DNA of 64,000 nucleotides from Candidatus Peregrinibacteria bacterium HGW-Peregrinibacteria-1 (GTDB lineage Bacteria > Patescibacteriota > Gracilibacteria > UBA1369 > LOWO2-01-FULL-3): positions 895,995 to 959,994 of the forward strand of contig PGYE01000001.1 in NCBI GenBank assembly GCA_002839505.1, given 5' to 3'. Each line of letters begins with the position of its first letter. Position 1 is the stretch's first letter. The translations under genes and the position numbers were made by a program. Shown one piece after another: positions 44,801-52,228 of the stretch. Under the pieces are notes generated by a model. It ran no database searches, was not told the DNA's origin, and saw nothing but the letters and a program-made list of their open reading frames with translations.

Positions 44801-46676
44801 GAAAAGTTTATTTGCCAAAAACCAACAACAAGCCAATGCAATAGCCTGGTATGTATATAATCACATGCATGACTCAATGGAAGATCCCAATAGAGAACCA
44901 TCACTAGCAAACATTGAAAAGTATCTTGCAGACGACGCATTGATGAAAAAAGCTGTTGAAACAGTGACCAACATCTGTGCAGAAGAAAACATGGATTTGC
45001 AATTCAATCTAATGTCTCTTTTCTTCAACAGCAACCCTGCATTATATGTTGCAACGATGAAGAGAATGACTTTTGAGATTTCCCCAGCACTATCTAATGA
45101 GAACACCACGACAAAAATTGATAAGCTACTAATAAATTATCCCGGAAGCTCCCTTTATGTAGCACATCAACTGGCAGATCGCCTAGAAAAAGAACTAATT
45201 CCAAAGATGCTCGATACCCATGCCACCGATTTATCAGGATTATTAAAGATGATTGCTTCGGGGGGAATTAAAAACGCTAAAGAGATTGGATATCGCTATG
45301 TAGAACGAAAAGGTGATGATTTCAAATTAGCCGGATCTCTAGCAGTTTTCACCTATCTGGGAGCATTTTTTGATGACGCAGATATTTTCATCAACATTGA
45401 TTCCGACTTCTTAGAGGAACAGTATGAGAAAAATCCAGATTCGATGTGTTATTACAGCGAAGATTTTGTTGTCAAACCACGAAGAACTGCTAATTACAGA
45501 ACTGCAGCACAAAGAGCAAGTTTTCGAGAAAAATTTGCTGATGTAATGAAAAGACCAGATGCAAAACACTATCTTGCATACAAGATAGCTCACAGCATCT
45601 TACAAGAAGTCATCGCTCATGGAATTGACATTCAGAATTTAAGCTCGGCCCAATTAGAAAACTGGTTTATTCGCTATCTAGAAAACAATAGTTCCGGAAC
45701 TCTTGCTCCTGTTTCAAGACTGGGAGGTAGACCCGAAGGAAGGTTAAACCTTAGTGTCCCCCTTGATAAGTTAAAAATAAGAATTCCAAATTATTCAATT
45801 GATCAATTTATTTTGGGACTAAAAAAACAAAAACAAGAAGCAGAAAAAACACAGAACACTGATATTTTAAAACGAATAAAATACCTGACCAGCATATTGA
45901 TCGGCGTTGTTGGATTCGAACCAGGACTTACCCTAGAAGATCTAGAAGCCCGCATTACTCCAGAAATGAAGAAAACAACACTCAAAGACATAATCAAGGA
46001 AGCAGTAGAACGCTCCATAGCCTCATCTGAGGCAGAAAAAGCTGCAACAATGCAGGCATTTTTGAAAGACTTTGACACAAGAGTACAAGTTTATGATGCG
46101 GAAATGCGCAAAGCTCCAGTAAAACTATACTACAAATCCGTACTACAGCAGTCGGTTGACAGTGATGTAAGAAGCTTCTCAAACTTAAGATTCTTAGTGG
46201 TGCCAAAAAAGAATGAATGCGAAATTATCGATCCATTACAGACTGAAAGCGAAAGGCAAATGTTTGCGTATTACTTGCAGCAAGAACACGGCATCAAACC
46301 TGAAAACTTAGAACTCAAACAAGACCGCATAATCATTAAAAATTGGGATGAATCCTTAGATCTTGTTAAAATCAAGATGAGCTTCATTCAAATGGACAAA
46401 GCAGGTATGCAAATTCTTAGAAATAAGGCGACAACCTTTTTTGAAGAGTTAAAGTTAAGCAACCTCGAAATAGCCCCTGAGTTCGAATCGTTAAAAACGA
46501 TAATTGATGACACCATACTACGCAAACTGACTGATAAGATATCGTTAATTCGGGATGCAATGCAATCAGGCAATGAAAGTAAATTAAATGGTGTAAAAAT
46601 AGGCTTTTTGCAAAAAAAACTTGGATTAAATGAAGAACAAACTAATATGGTACTAAGCTTAATGACAAAACAATGA
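41874..46676 (+). CDS. Giant (1600 aa) HD-domain protein of unknown function
   Basis: The largest gene in the window. No signal peptide or membrane helix. An HD phosphohydrolase-type domain is visible in the middle: FDTLRDHVLQVLHQYE, then LTLLLHDIGKP with H793-D794, followed by HLQHEKTLPILESTFEALG and further helices; HD enzymes hydrolyse phosphoesters, often nucleotides. In the N-terminal third IMIIDDHEGFG (about 308-318) and KKLDADTILSSW (about 354-365) faintly recall DHH-family metal motifs, but in the wrong order. Two coiled-coil stretches (REKLKKEIEEEEQKVAQAG; TKLLEYELEQLQRHF) and a basic Lys/Ser linker (KKQSTKQKKKGDSKTSSKSS) separate parts. The C-terminal 600 residues are helical and unfamiliar. 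It overlaps the next gene by 4 nt (ATGA). Nucleotide-processing or effector-sensing role is inference. Confidence 0.75.
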   Translation: MTILSPEDNDAQVQPDQEAKVNESTSPKIEGISDVIRGKLGSVLNGTSQNAESKEGSTLNQRITSLVQYFRRWSYSQGKVIMPDIIDIISNIINHKAVIDSFGQYEDYDRCQNLLEAEAVQFESTLKKNDNTIRKHLTSWGVTPKLNGIFLDARWLDSALHKAITKFNKPQSERDPRKPEDFRKAQFKALEETLSNDFEGDLTQIATGISDKSFTLEAISSQLLAHQSTPATTFILDNIPTKGFRKIPKREEFEGETYHIEKETKLKRNTGLTVVGPNDDPRQLPKGVLLDSNFGYNKDGSKRIPAHIMIIDDHEGFGQLVHDTATIQLLNIIKKTGLDSSYQNENGEYQALVKKLDADTILSSWIIKNLNHPLLQSSEFREILRKISICEDFKLGSTILAYGVKSRDYVYIIHGVLDQSIELVKTNKREKLKKEIEEEEQKVAQAGHSNSEKLEKLKEYLSWTNTTPLEKEDFELVLNIMHQALPSIITTPFAFDHILQTAYQSERETYDQISKGYEAGEFEIAGSMYDKDLLVISSASGTPLPEFKNRQGLYIFLRGQEHLNRELVLTKDGNSYDLATNAENMKSLLKYDFASLANMIKTAEQVHVSHLIMKKQSEITASSDPEKTKLLEYELEQLQRHFQLNKEGEVWRSRTQNMACAFSYLPEHDIMRIIVDWKKQSTKQKKKGDSKTSSKSSMPALGDLPAIEDRKLKVTKDDFNALFDNYSYTPENLVKLFEEDFGTDFDSDVQTAQFDTLRDHVLQVLHQYEVFFSYNNLPARITPKFMRLTLLLHDIGKPTAVKQGEKHLQHEKTLPILESTFEALGFSKEEIALASALVEEDPIGKYMLDKSSLDECLETIRKQAGKTSLELKDFYDLLMMFYMCDSSSYTAKPKPGKPSPLDKLYLLDDANRVISFAPAKEQKVDDLSAAIETYSRLDQISSVDSLEEYINANREQVEQHAQKITKGSFNQQMQQMKSLFAKNQQQANAIAWYVYNHMHDSMEDPNREPSLANIEKYLADDALMKKAVETVTNICAEENMDLQFNLMSLFFNSNPALYVATMKRMTFEISPALSNENTTTKIDKLLINYPGSSLYVAHQLADRLEKELIPKMLDTHATDLSGLLKMIASGGIKNAKEIGYRYVERKGDDFKLAGSLAVFTYLGAFFDDADIFINIDSDFLEEQYEKNPDSMCYYSEDFVVKPRRTANYRTAAQRASFREKFADVMKRPDAKHYLAYKIAHSILQEVIAHGIDIQNLSSAQLENWFIRYLENNSSGTLAPVSRLGGRPEGRLNLSVPLDKLKIRIPNYSIDQFILGLKKQKQEAEKTQNTDILKRIKYLTSILIGVVGFEPGLTLEDLEARITPEMKKTTLKDIIKEAVERSIASSEAEKAATMQAFLKDFDTRVQVYDAEMRKAPVKLYYKSVLQQSVDSDVRSFSNLRFLVVPKKNECEIIDPLQTESERQMFAYYLQQEHGIKPENLELKQDRIIIKNWDESLDLVKIKMSFIQMDKAGMQILRNKATTFFEELKLSNLEIAPEFESLKTIIDDTILRKLTDKISLIRDAMQSGNESKLNGVKIGFLQKKLGLNEEQTNMVLSLMTKQ

Positions 46677-47158
46677 AACAATATACTGACTTGAAGAAAC
46701 AAGTACAAGAAATCATAGACGCAAATAATGAACTCAAAGACGATAAACTTAGTTTGATAATAAGAATGCTTGAAAGTACTGCGAAACGAATTGAAAAACT
46801 TAGCCAAGAAAAAATTATCAACACCCCCGAAAATAAGTTTTACCTTCACGCCTACACATTTTATGGAACCGCTGCCATGATCAGACTCAAATTACTGAAC
46901 AAAACTTCTATAGATACCTACGAAATTCCAAGCTTCAACTCTTGGGAAGACATAGATAACATTTTTTATGGCTTTGCCGACAAATTGACCGTTATAGTTT
47001 ACTCAAATCAATATGAACTGCCTGAAGAATCAACAGGTAGTTACATGCTAACTGAAAATGGTCTCAAAATTATTTTTGCAAACAGCCCAGAAGAATTAGC
47101 CTCTCTTAAAAAAGATGATACTGTAGTTCTCCATGTTACTAATTCAAATTTATGGTAA
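46673..47158 (+). CDS. Island protein of unknown function (161 aa)
   Basis: ATG at 46673 overlaps the giant gene's stop by 4 nt; its own stop overlaps the next gene's start by 7 nt, so all three are one translational unit. N-terminal 45 residues are a helix (DLKKQVQEIIDANNELKDDKLSLIIRMLESTAKRIEKL); the remainder (YLHAYTFYGTAAMIRLKLL, YGFADKLTVIVYSNQYELP, LKIIFANSPEELASL) appears alpha/beta. Not recognised. Position between an HD protein and an ADP-ribosylglycohydrolase suggests an adaptor or subunit. Confidence 0.7.
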   Translation: MKQYTDLKKQVQEIIDANNELKDDKLSLIIRMLESTAKRIEKLSQEKIINTPENKFYLHAYTFYGTAAMIRLKLLNKTSIDTYEIPSFNSWEDIDNIFYGFADKLTVIVYSNQYELPEESTGSYMLTENGLKIIFANSPEELASLKKDDTVVLHVTNSNLW

Positions 47159-48843
47159 ACACTTTATCTGACTGGGAGGCAACAGATGACAACAAAAAAA
47201 ACCAACCACCTTCCAAAGAAACAACACCTGATGAAGTAGATGTCGAAGAAATAAGAAAAGTCATCAGAATATATTTGAGAGAAATTGAATTGCCTCAAGA
47301 GCAGAGAAATCTCTCGAAAGTTGTCGGCCAAAAGGATCTATTACAAAGATCTTCCACACTAGATATTTTGACTGATGAAGACATAGAAAGTCTCAAACAG
47401 AACAAAAGCTCTTTAGCTAGGAAAGTTCTAATTGATGCAGCAATACGCAGCGAAGACCAAGATAAAAAAACCAAAATTTTAGAATGGATTCTATTATCCA
47501 AAGAATCAGGTCATGTGAATTTACAGCTGGTTCTAAACTATTTATCAATCAACTACATCAACGAAGAAATCGACGCTCATTTACTAAAAAAGGCGAAACT
47601 TTACCTTAAGAAGCAAAAGATTCAATCATGGGGAATTGGATTGATTGTCGCTAGATCTGGAAGATTTCCAGAACTTACAGATCTTCTAAAAAGTCAGTTG
47701 AAAGACCCTCTAATTCCAGATGAAATTAAAGAATTAATAATCAATAATGCCTCTCAATTATTTCCTCAAGATTGGAAAATATTACTCCAAGAAGACATAA
47801 ATCTGGGGATGTCCCCAAGATTAAGGTCGATAAGCGAAACAGCTTTAACAACTAAACCTTCACCATACCCTGCCCTTAGCGATGTTTCAGAAACTTTCGT
47901 AGTATACGAAGATAAATTCCGTGCAGCTTTAATGGGACATGCTATTGGTGACGCCTATGGAAATTCTTTGGAAATTCTAAAAAGACATGAAATGCGAGAA
48001 GATATTCTTGGTGAAGCGAACCCATATCCTCAAACAATATATTCCTACGAAGATCAAGGAACCACCACCGATGATACAGTCCTTGCGCTATTACTGCTAC
48101 AAAACTTCATCAGAAACCAAGGATTTAGACCAGAAAACTATGCTACACTCTTAGGAAAATACCAGAATAAAGTTGATTTAGGACAAGCTCCTGATAGACA
48201 TTTTTCAGCAAATACTGCAGCAGTACTAAGAAGAATACACCTGGGCTATAGCTTAGACCGATCAGGTCGTGCATCGCTCGGTAATGGATCGATTCTTCGC
48301 TGCTTACCGATATCCATGATCACCATGAACACTGAGGAAGAAAAAAAAGCTGAAATAATAAGAGACACCGTGAGATTCTCACACAATAGTGAAAAAGCCA
48401 TTAACGCTGCTAACCTAGTTGTTAAAATTCAACAACACCTCTTCAACACAAAACAACTAGATGCTGATGAATTGTTGAATTTAATAAAAGCGGAAAATAC
48501 TGATGAAGAAATGACCACAAAAATTGACCTGGTTAGACAACTAATACATGACAATGAAACTGAGCATGAAGTTGTTCAAAACGCTCTCGGCACTTCTAGT
48601 AAAGTGCATGAAAGTTTACCGTTTGCCATATATTGTTTCTTTCGATCAAAAGACTTTAATGAATTAATGAAATTATGCTGCTATGTAGATGGCGACTCTG
48701 ATAGCATCGCCGCACTAGCTGGATCATTTTGGGGCGCACTCCATGGAATGAAAGGAATCCCAGTTTCATACATTGCACAATTAGATTGTCGCGAACACAT
48801 TGAAAAAGCCATAGAACTTAAAGACGGAGAGTACTGGTACTAA
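47152..48843 (+). CDS. ADP-ribosylglycohydrolase with helical N-terminal domain
   Basis: 563 residues. From about residue 250: FRAALMGHAIGDAYGNSLE, GTTTDDTVLALLLL (Thr-Asp-Asp metal site near 305), SLGNGSILRCLPI, KVHESLPFAIYCFF, and DGDSDSIAALAGSFWGALHG near 513, which are the five blocks of the DraG/ARH family, with both metal-binding Asp pairs intact. These enzymes remove ADP-ribose from proteins, nucleic acids or small molecules. The first 240 residues are all-helical and repeat-like (LQLVLNYLSINYINEEIDAHLLKKAKLYL; SWGIGLIVARSGRFPELTDLLK), perhaps HEAT-type, for partner binding. Its placement in an operon with an HD protein suggests a role in ADP-ribose signalling or as an antidote. Confidence 0.85.
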   Translation: MVNTLSDWEATDDNKKNQPPSKETTPDEVDVEEIRKVIRIYLREIELPQEQRNLSKVVGQKDLLQRSSTLDILTDEDIESLKQNKSSLARKVLIDAAIRSEDQDKKTKILEWILLSKESGHVNLQLVLNYLSINYINEEIDAHLLKKAKLYLKKQKIQSWGIGLIVARSGRFPELTDLLKSQLKDPLIPDEIKELIINNASQLFPQDWKILLQEDINLGMSPRLRSISETALTTKPSPYPALSDVSETFVVYEDKFRAALMGHAIGDAYGNSLEILKRHEMREDILGEANPYPQTIYSYEDQGTTTDDTVLALLLLQNFIRNQGFRPENYATLLGKYQNKVDLGQAPDRHFSANTAAVLRRIHLGYSLDRSGRASLGNGSILRCLPISMITMNTEEEKKAEIIRDTVRFSHNSEKAINAANLVVKIQQHLFNTKQLDADELLNLIKAENTDEEMTTKIDLVRQLIHDNETEHEVVQNALGTSSKVHESLPFAIYCFFRSKDFNELMKLCCYVDGDSDSIAALAGSFWGALHGMKGIPVSYIAQLDCREHIEKAIELKDGEYWY

Positions 48844-48851
48844 AAAGGACG

Positions 48852-50144
48852 TCACTCTTGGTCCGCTCTGTTTTGAAGTTTTTCCCATATACTTCTATTC
48901 CGCATTTCATAGTAAGCATTGTAGATATTGATATCCCTAATTACCGAAGGATCGGCAATATGTTCAGCTGTCACTAAAGGATGTTCAATGTCAGTAGAAA
49001 TATTTCCGTCCTGCAAAAGATGAATAATTGATTTATCTTTAACGGCTTCAGAGAGACCTGCAATGACACTTCTGTCTTCAACAGTAAAATCATCACTCTC
49101 ATTTGCAAATTTCAAACCGTTGGCGCCGCCCTTTAATACAAAGCGATATTCTTTGCCACTTGGCAAAAGCAGACTATAAATAATCTCGACATCAGGCACA
49201 GCGCCTTTACTTGCTACATCAGAACCCATTGCCCATTTAAGAAAATCACTATCAATTCTGCCAGTAAGCTCAATAGTAGCCCCTGCAACTTTTCCTTCTT
49301 CTATAGCCCTCTGATATTTTAAGGCCTGATTTCTTGATGATACAGACTCACCTCTGCCATGTTCACCACCATATCGTTTTCTAGTAGCAGATTTTGTTTC
49401 ATACACATAAGGCTTACCACCTCTCGAAATTCCACCGACATCAATTTGAATATCACCTTTTTCATCACCTCCTAAATGCTTATAGGGCGGCTTATCAAAA
49501 GTCCCTCCAGCATCTGCTTTTTTATCATACCCTAGATATTCAACCACAATGGGATCGTCAAACTCTTCTATTTCCTCCAAACCTTGTCTCTCTAAAATTT
49601 CTCTCCTCGAAAGCTCAAATAAAGCTCCTCGAAAGCTAGTCAGAACAGCTACTGGATCCTTATCCCTCTTACTAAAAGCACTTTTCAACAAATTCAAATA
49701 AGACAATCGTTCCCTTTGAGGTAATCTACGCCAATAGGCTTTAAATGCCTCAGCTTCATCAGTAGGTATTTCACTGGCTTGATCCAACTTGCCAAATAAT
49801 TCTTCAGCATTTTTGGCCAAATTGGCTTCTTCTGCTTTAACTATATCTGCGCTTACAAATTCCGCAAAATGTCTCAAAAACTTTGCTTTCATTTCAGCAA
49901 AAGACTTTTTTAATCGAAGCAAAGCATCCTTCTCTTGAGGCAAAACGCCTTCCCGCAATTTTGCGGAAATTCTGCTCTCCAATCCTTGATAGCGAATATG
50001 AGTTTCATCAAACAATGTACGGTTTTTTTGATCCAAAGAGGCCAAAAGTGCATCTGATTCGTCTAAAATCTGGATGTCTTGTCTTGCCTCAGCCCCCAAC
50101 AAGTTTTCGTATTCTTCCGCAAACTGGTTAAGAACAGTAGTCAT
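48852..50144 (-). CDS. Putative restriction-endonuclease-fold protein
   Basis: 430 residues, soluble. The N-terminal 140 residues are long helices, partly coiled coil. Then comes a candidate PD-(D/E)XK core: GDIQIDVGGISRGGKPYVYE followed by TKSA, giving Asp near 236, then Y-E-T-K (Glu near 249, Lys near 251), followed by a helix with Gln (SRNQALKYQRAIEEGKVAG) and a strand (ATIELTGRI). This D...ExK-plus-Gln-helix arrangement is typical of nucleases and of restriction-fold toxins. Tail ATAEHIADP...IYNAYYEMRNRSIWEKL. Convergent with the glycohydrolase gene (8-bp gap) and last in a three-gene minus-strand unit. Nuclease activity is inferred only from the motif. Confidence 0.7.
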   Translation of the reverse strand: MTTVLNQFAEEYENLLGAEARQDIQILDESDALLASLDQKNRTLFDETHIRYQGLESRISAKLREGVLPQEKDALLRLKKSFAEMKAKFLRHFAEFVSADIVKAEEANLAKNAEELFGKLDQASEIPTDEAEAFKAYWRRLPQRERLSYLNLLKSAFSKRDKDPVAVLTSFRGALFELSRREILERQGLEEIEEFDDPIVVEYLGYDKKADAGGTFDKPPYKHLGGDEKGDIQIDVGGISRGGKPYVYETKSATRKRYGGEHGRGESVSSRNQALKYQRAIEEGKVAGATIELTGRIDSDFLKWAMGSDVASKGAVPDVEIIYSLLLPSGKEYRFVLKGGANGLKFANESDDFTVEDRSVIAGLSEAVKDKSIIHLLQDGNISTDIEHPLVTAEHIADPSVIRDINIYNAYYEMRNRSIWEKLQNRADQE

Positions 50145-50156
50145 AGCAAGAAAAGT

Positions 50157-50318
50157 TTATTTATTAAGTTTTGATCTTATCCGCTGCATTTGCTCACGCT
50201 CCTCAATCTGGTCCAACTGCTCTTCAATACGGTCCAGTTGGGCATTTTCATTTATTAGAGCACCTTGGACTTGTTTTGCAGCTAAGAGTCGATGATTCAA
50301 ATTGGTACTGATATTCAC
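50157..50318 (-). CDS. Tiny coiled-coil protein (53 aa)
   Basis: A GTG at 50318, 2 nt after the stop of the upstream gene, opens a frame to TAA at 50157-50159, which ends 12 nt before the next gene's ATG. The product is one amphipathic helix with heptad-like spacing (ENAQLDRIEEQLDQIEEREQ), then RIRSKLNK. It fills the gap in an otherwise tight operon. Size and charge would suit an antitoxin, adaptor or oligomerisation peptide for the putative nuclease, but that is inference. The GTG start makes it easy to miss. Confidence 0.6.
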   Translation of the reverse strand: MNISTNLNHRLLAAKQVQGALINENAQLDRIEEQLDQIEEREQMQRIRSKLNK

Positions 50319-50320
50319 AA

Positions 50321-51721
50321 TTATGAAAGTTTAGATTTTAATTCCGTTAAACTCTCACCTCCGACAGGGGTAGTAAGTTGACCAAGCTGTTCTTGTGAAA
50401 CTATACCTATACCTTGACCATCAGCTCCAGTATATAAGGTAACATGAAATGGAACATCCTTAAAAGTTCCCTCTGGCAATCCTAACAAGGTCTCAAGTTG
50501 TCTGTAAAAAGCTTCTGCACCCTCAACATCACACATCTGAATAACACTTCTAGCCTCTCCTTTTTCGGCACGCCTAAATTCATCTTTCAAAATCACCTTA
50601 AAATTAATACCCTCAGCAGCTTTAGCCAATGCAGCTTTAGCGGCCTCATAAGATTGCTTATTACTTGGTCCTTTCAAACGAATGCTAGCAATTGTTGCAT
50701 CATCCAACACCATACCTTCTGAAATCAAGGCAATAACAGCCTCCCTGCCAGCATCATTAGCCTTTACGAGCTTTTCCAGCTTAGTTTGCGCAGAAATCAA
50801 CGAGACATGCATTTCAGGTTTTCGCACATAATTTATTCCACCAAAATCTAAATTCTCATTTGGTAAATCAACCTCCACTCCGAGCAATCCTCCCGCTCCT
50901 TTATCAATAAAGTAACGCCCTTCAAGAGGGGTTTCAAGTAACTCTTTAATCGCAGCTCTCGTAGTGTCGCTAGCCTGCTGAAGTTTGTCTTTATCATCTG
51001 ATACTGGATCAGATTCAACGCTAATAAAAATATCAGAACCAAGTTTCGCCTTAATTTCAGCAATAGTAAGCCTATCACCATAGCGCCAACCTGTTTCTTT
51101 CGGCACCATCATACGCCCATCAGAATCTTTTGAAGGAGTCCTATTATCCGCCTCCCTTTGAATTGGAATCTGGGGAGCAGGAAAACCGGCATGCATTGCC
51201 CAGATTGTTTGGCCATCTACGCCATTTCTCACTGCTGGCCCCACAATAACAGTAGCATAATCAACATCCTGCAATGCTTTTGCAGGAGCCTCTGATTCAG
51301 TAATAACTATCGATGGTGTCCCCTTGGGAGATGGTTTTAAAGTTACGATTTGTTCGTCAGAAAGATCATTAACGGAAACAATTCTACTTTTACCTTTAAT
51401 GCCTGGAACCAAATAATACTTTGCAAATGGCAACATTGCAGATGCTGGAGCACCCTTTTCAAGAAAAACCTCCCGATCAGCCGCATCAGATTTTCCAAGC
51501 TTATCAGCAATAAGCTCTAAAGCCTCTATTGGACCCGCACAACTCTCGCTGTAAATAACGGACCCCATTGTCTTCGCTTCACCATCATCCTCCGAACGGA
51601 AATGCTGGCTGGCCATACCATCCACATAAGCTTGCTCCTGTGGAGTTTGAATTAGTTCTTTAATTGATGGATTTGCTTCTATAATATCCTGCGAATCACG
51701 CAGCTTTGGAACTAAAGTCAT
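50321..51721 (-). CDS. 2H-phosphoesterase-like island protein (466 aa)
   Basis: The C-terminal half carries two H-x-[ST] motifs at the spacing of 2H phosphoesterases: PEMHVSLISAQ (His near 304) and PFHVTLYTGAD (His near 426). That family, which includes LigT/CPD enzymes, opens 2',3'-cyclic phosphates or ADP-ribose cyclic phosphates. The N-terminal half is different: ATVIVGPAVRNGVDGQTIW and AMHAGFPAPQIP, then GWRYGDRLTIAEIKAKLG; the VGP...W...H-x-G-x-P pattern loosely resembles some RNase-type toxin folds, but I cannot name it. First gene of the minus-strand unit, with a strong promoter and a palindromic operator-like site. No signal peptide. Confidence 0.68.
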   Translation of the reverse strand: MTLVPKLRDSQDIIEANPSIKELIQTPQEQAYVDGMASQHFRSEDDGEAKTMGSVIYSESCAGPIEALELIADKLGKSDAADREVFLEKGAPASAMLPFAKYYLVPGIKGKSRIVSVNDLSDEQIVTLKPSPKGTPSIVITESEAPAKALQDVDYATVIVGPAVRNGVDGQTIWAMHAGFPAPQIPIQREADNRTPSKDSDGRMMVPKETGWRYGDRLTIAEIKAKLGSDIFISVESDPVSDDKDKLQQASDTTRAAIKELLETPLEGRYFIDKGAGGLLGVEVDLPNENLDFGGINYVRKPEMHVSLISAQTKLEKLVKANDAGREAVIALISEGMVLDDATIASIRLKGPSNKQSYEAAKAALAKAAEGINFKVILKDEFRRAEKGEARSVIQMCDVEGAEAFYRQLETLLGLPEGTFKDVPFHVTLYTGADGQGIGIVSQEQLGQLTTPVGGESLTELKSKLS

Positions 51722-51758
51722 GGCTATATAGTTAATAAATATTGATTACTTCAATAAA

Positions 51759-51787
51759 ATTATAGCATAAAACGCAAGTTGCGTCAA
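51759..51787 (-). promoter_or_regulatory. Promoter with overlapping palindrome, 2H/nuclease operon
   Basis: On the minus strand TTGACG (51782-51787), 17 nt, TATAAT (51759-51764) with TG-C extension, near-consensus throughout. A perfect 6-bp inverted repeat, ACGCAA-g-TTGCGT (51772-51784), covers the spacer and most of the -35: the expected place for a repressor to bind. Confidence 0.75.
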
Positions 51788-51852
51788 AACAACAAAAATA
51801 CTACAATAAACAATACTACAGTTGAATTTGCAACTATATCCCTTTTCTACCG

Positions 51853-51941
51853 GGGTGCAATCTTATTCCGTTTGGGCGTATCGAAGCCTTTGCGGGCCGG
51901 TGCCTTTCACAGACTTAATTCAGGATAATCTTCGTCGATTA
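51853..51941 (+). repeat. Hairpin repeat, locus D, left half-element
   Basis: Begins with an arm TGCAATCTTATTCCG that is complementary to the right arm at locus A (ends near 10455), then TCGAAGCCTTTGCGGGCCGG, GCCTTTCACAGACTTAATTC and GGATAATCTTC. The last piece pairs with GAAGATTACC of the right halves at loci A and B. Immediately followed by a complete element. Confidence 0.8.
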
Positions 51942-51942
51942 A

Positions 51943-52151
51943 TTATTTTGCGTCATTGCGATTACATTGAACCACCTATAAGGCACACTCTTATTTCTCT
52001 TGGGCATATCGGAGCCTTTGCGGGCCGGTGCCGAACGAAGTGAGGCGAGCAAAGGCGAGATCTGAGACGTAATTTCCCGCTGGGGAAATTAACGGCGTCC
52101 CAAGAGAAATAAGAGTGTGCCATAATTAACCTAATCGCTGACAGCAAAATC
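51943..52151 (+). repeat. Hairpin repeat, locus D, complete element with perfect 23-bp arms
   Basis: Best-preserved copy. Ends: TTATTTTGC (51943-51951) with GCAAAAT near 52144-52150, and GCGATTA with TAATCGC. Arms: 51982-52004 and 52099-52121 are perfectly complementary over 23 bp. Core: GCCTTTGC with GCAAAGGC; then GACGT (52066-52070), AATTTCCC (52071-52078), loop GCTG, GGGAAATT (52083-52090), and CGTC (52096-52099). In single-stranded form it folds into a long rod with one side hairpin. It lies just upstream of gltX; nothing in 51788-52228 looks coding. Confidence 0.88.
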
Positions 52152-52228
52152 AATTGGCACTTCCCAAAACATCCTATAAACTGCGACTTGCAACCAATAT
52201 CAAACAAATCAATTAAAATTCCCATTGA

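Noticed and set aside
51822-52225. Open frames of 70-90 codons across the repeats upstream of gltX on both strands
   Set aside because: They lie in hairpin repeat DNA, have no promoter or family match, and would need to be kept at every copy of the repeat, which they are not.
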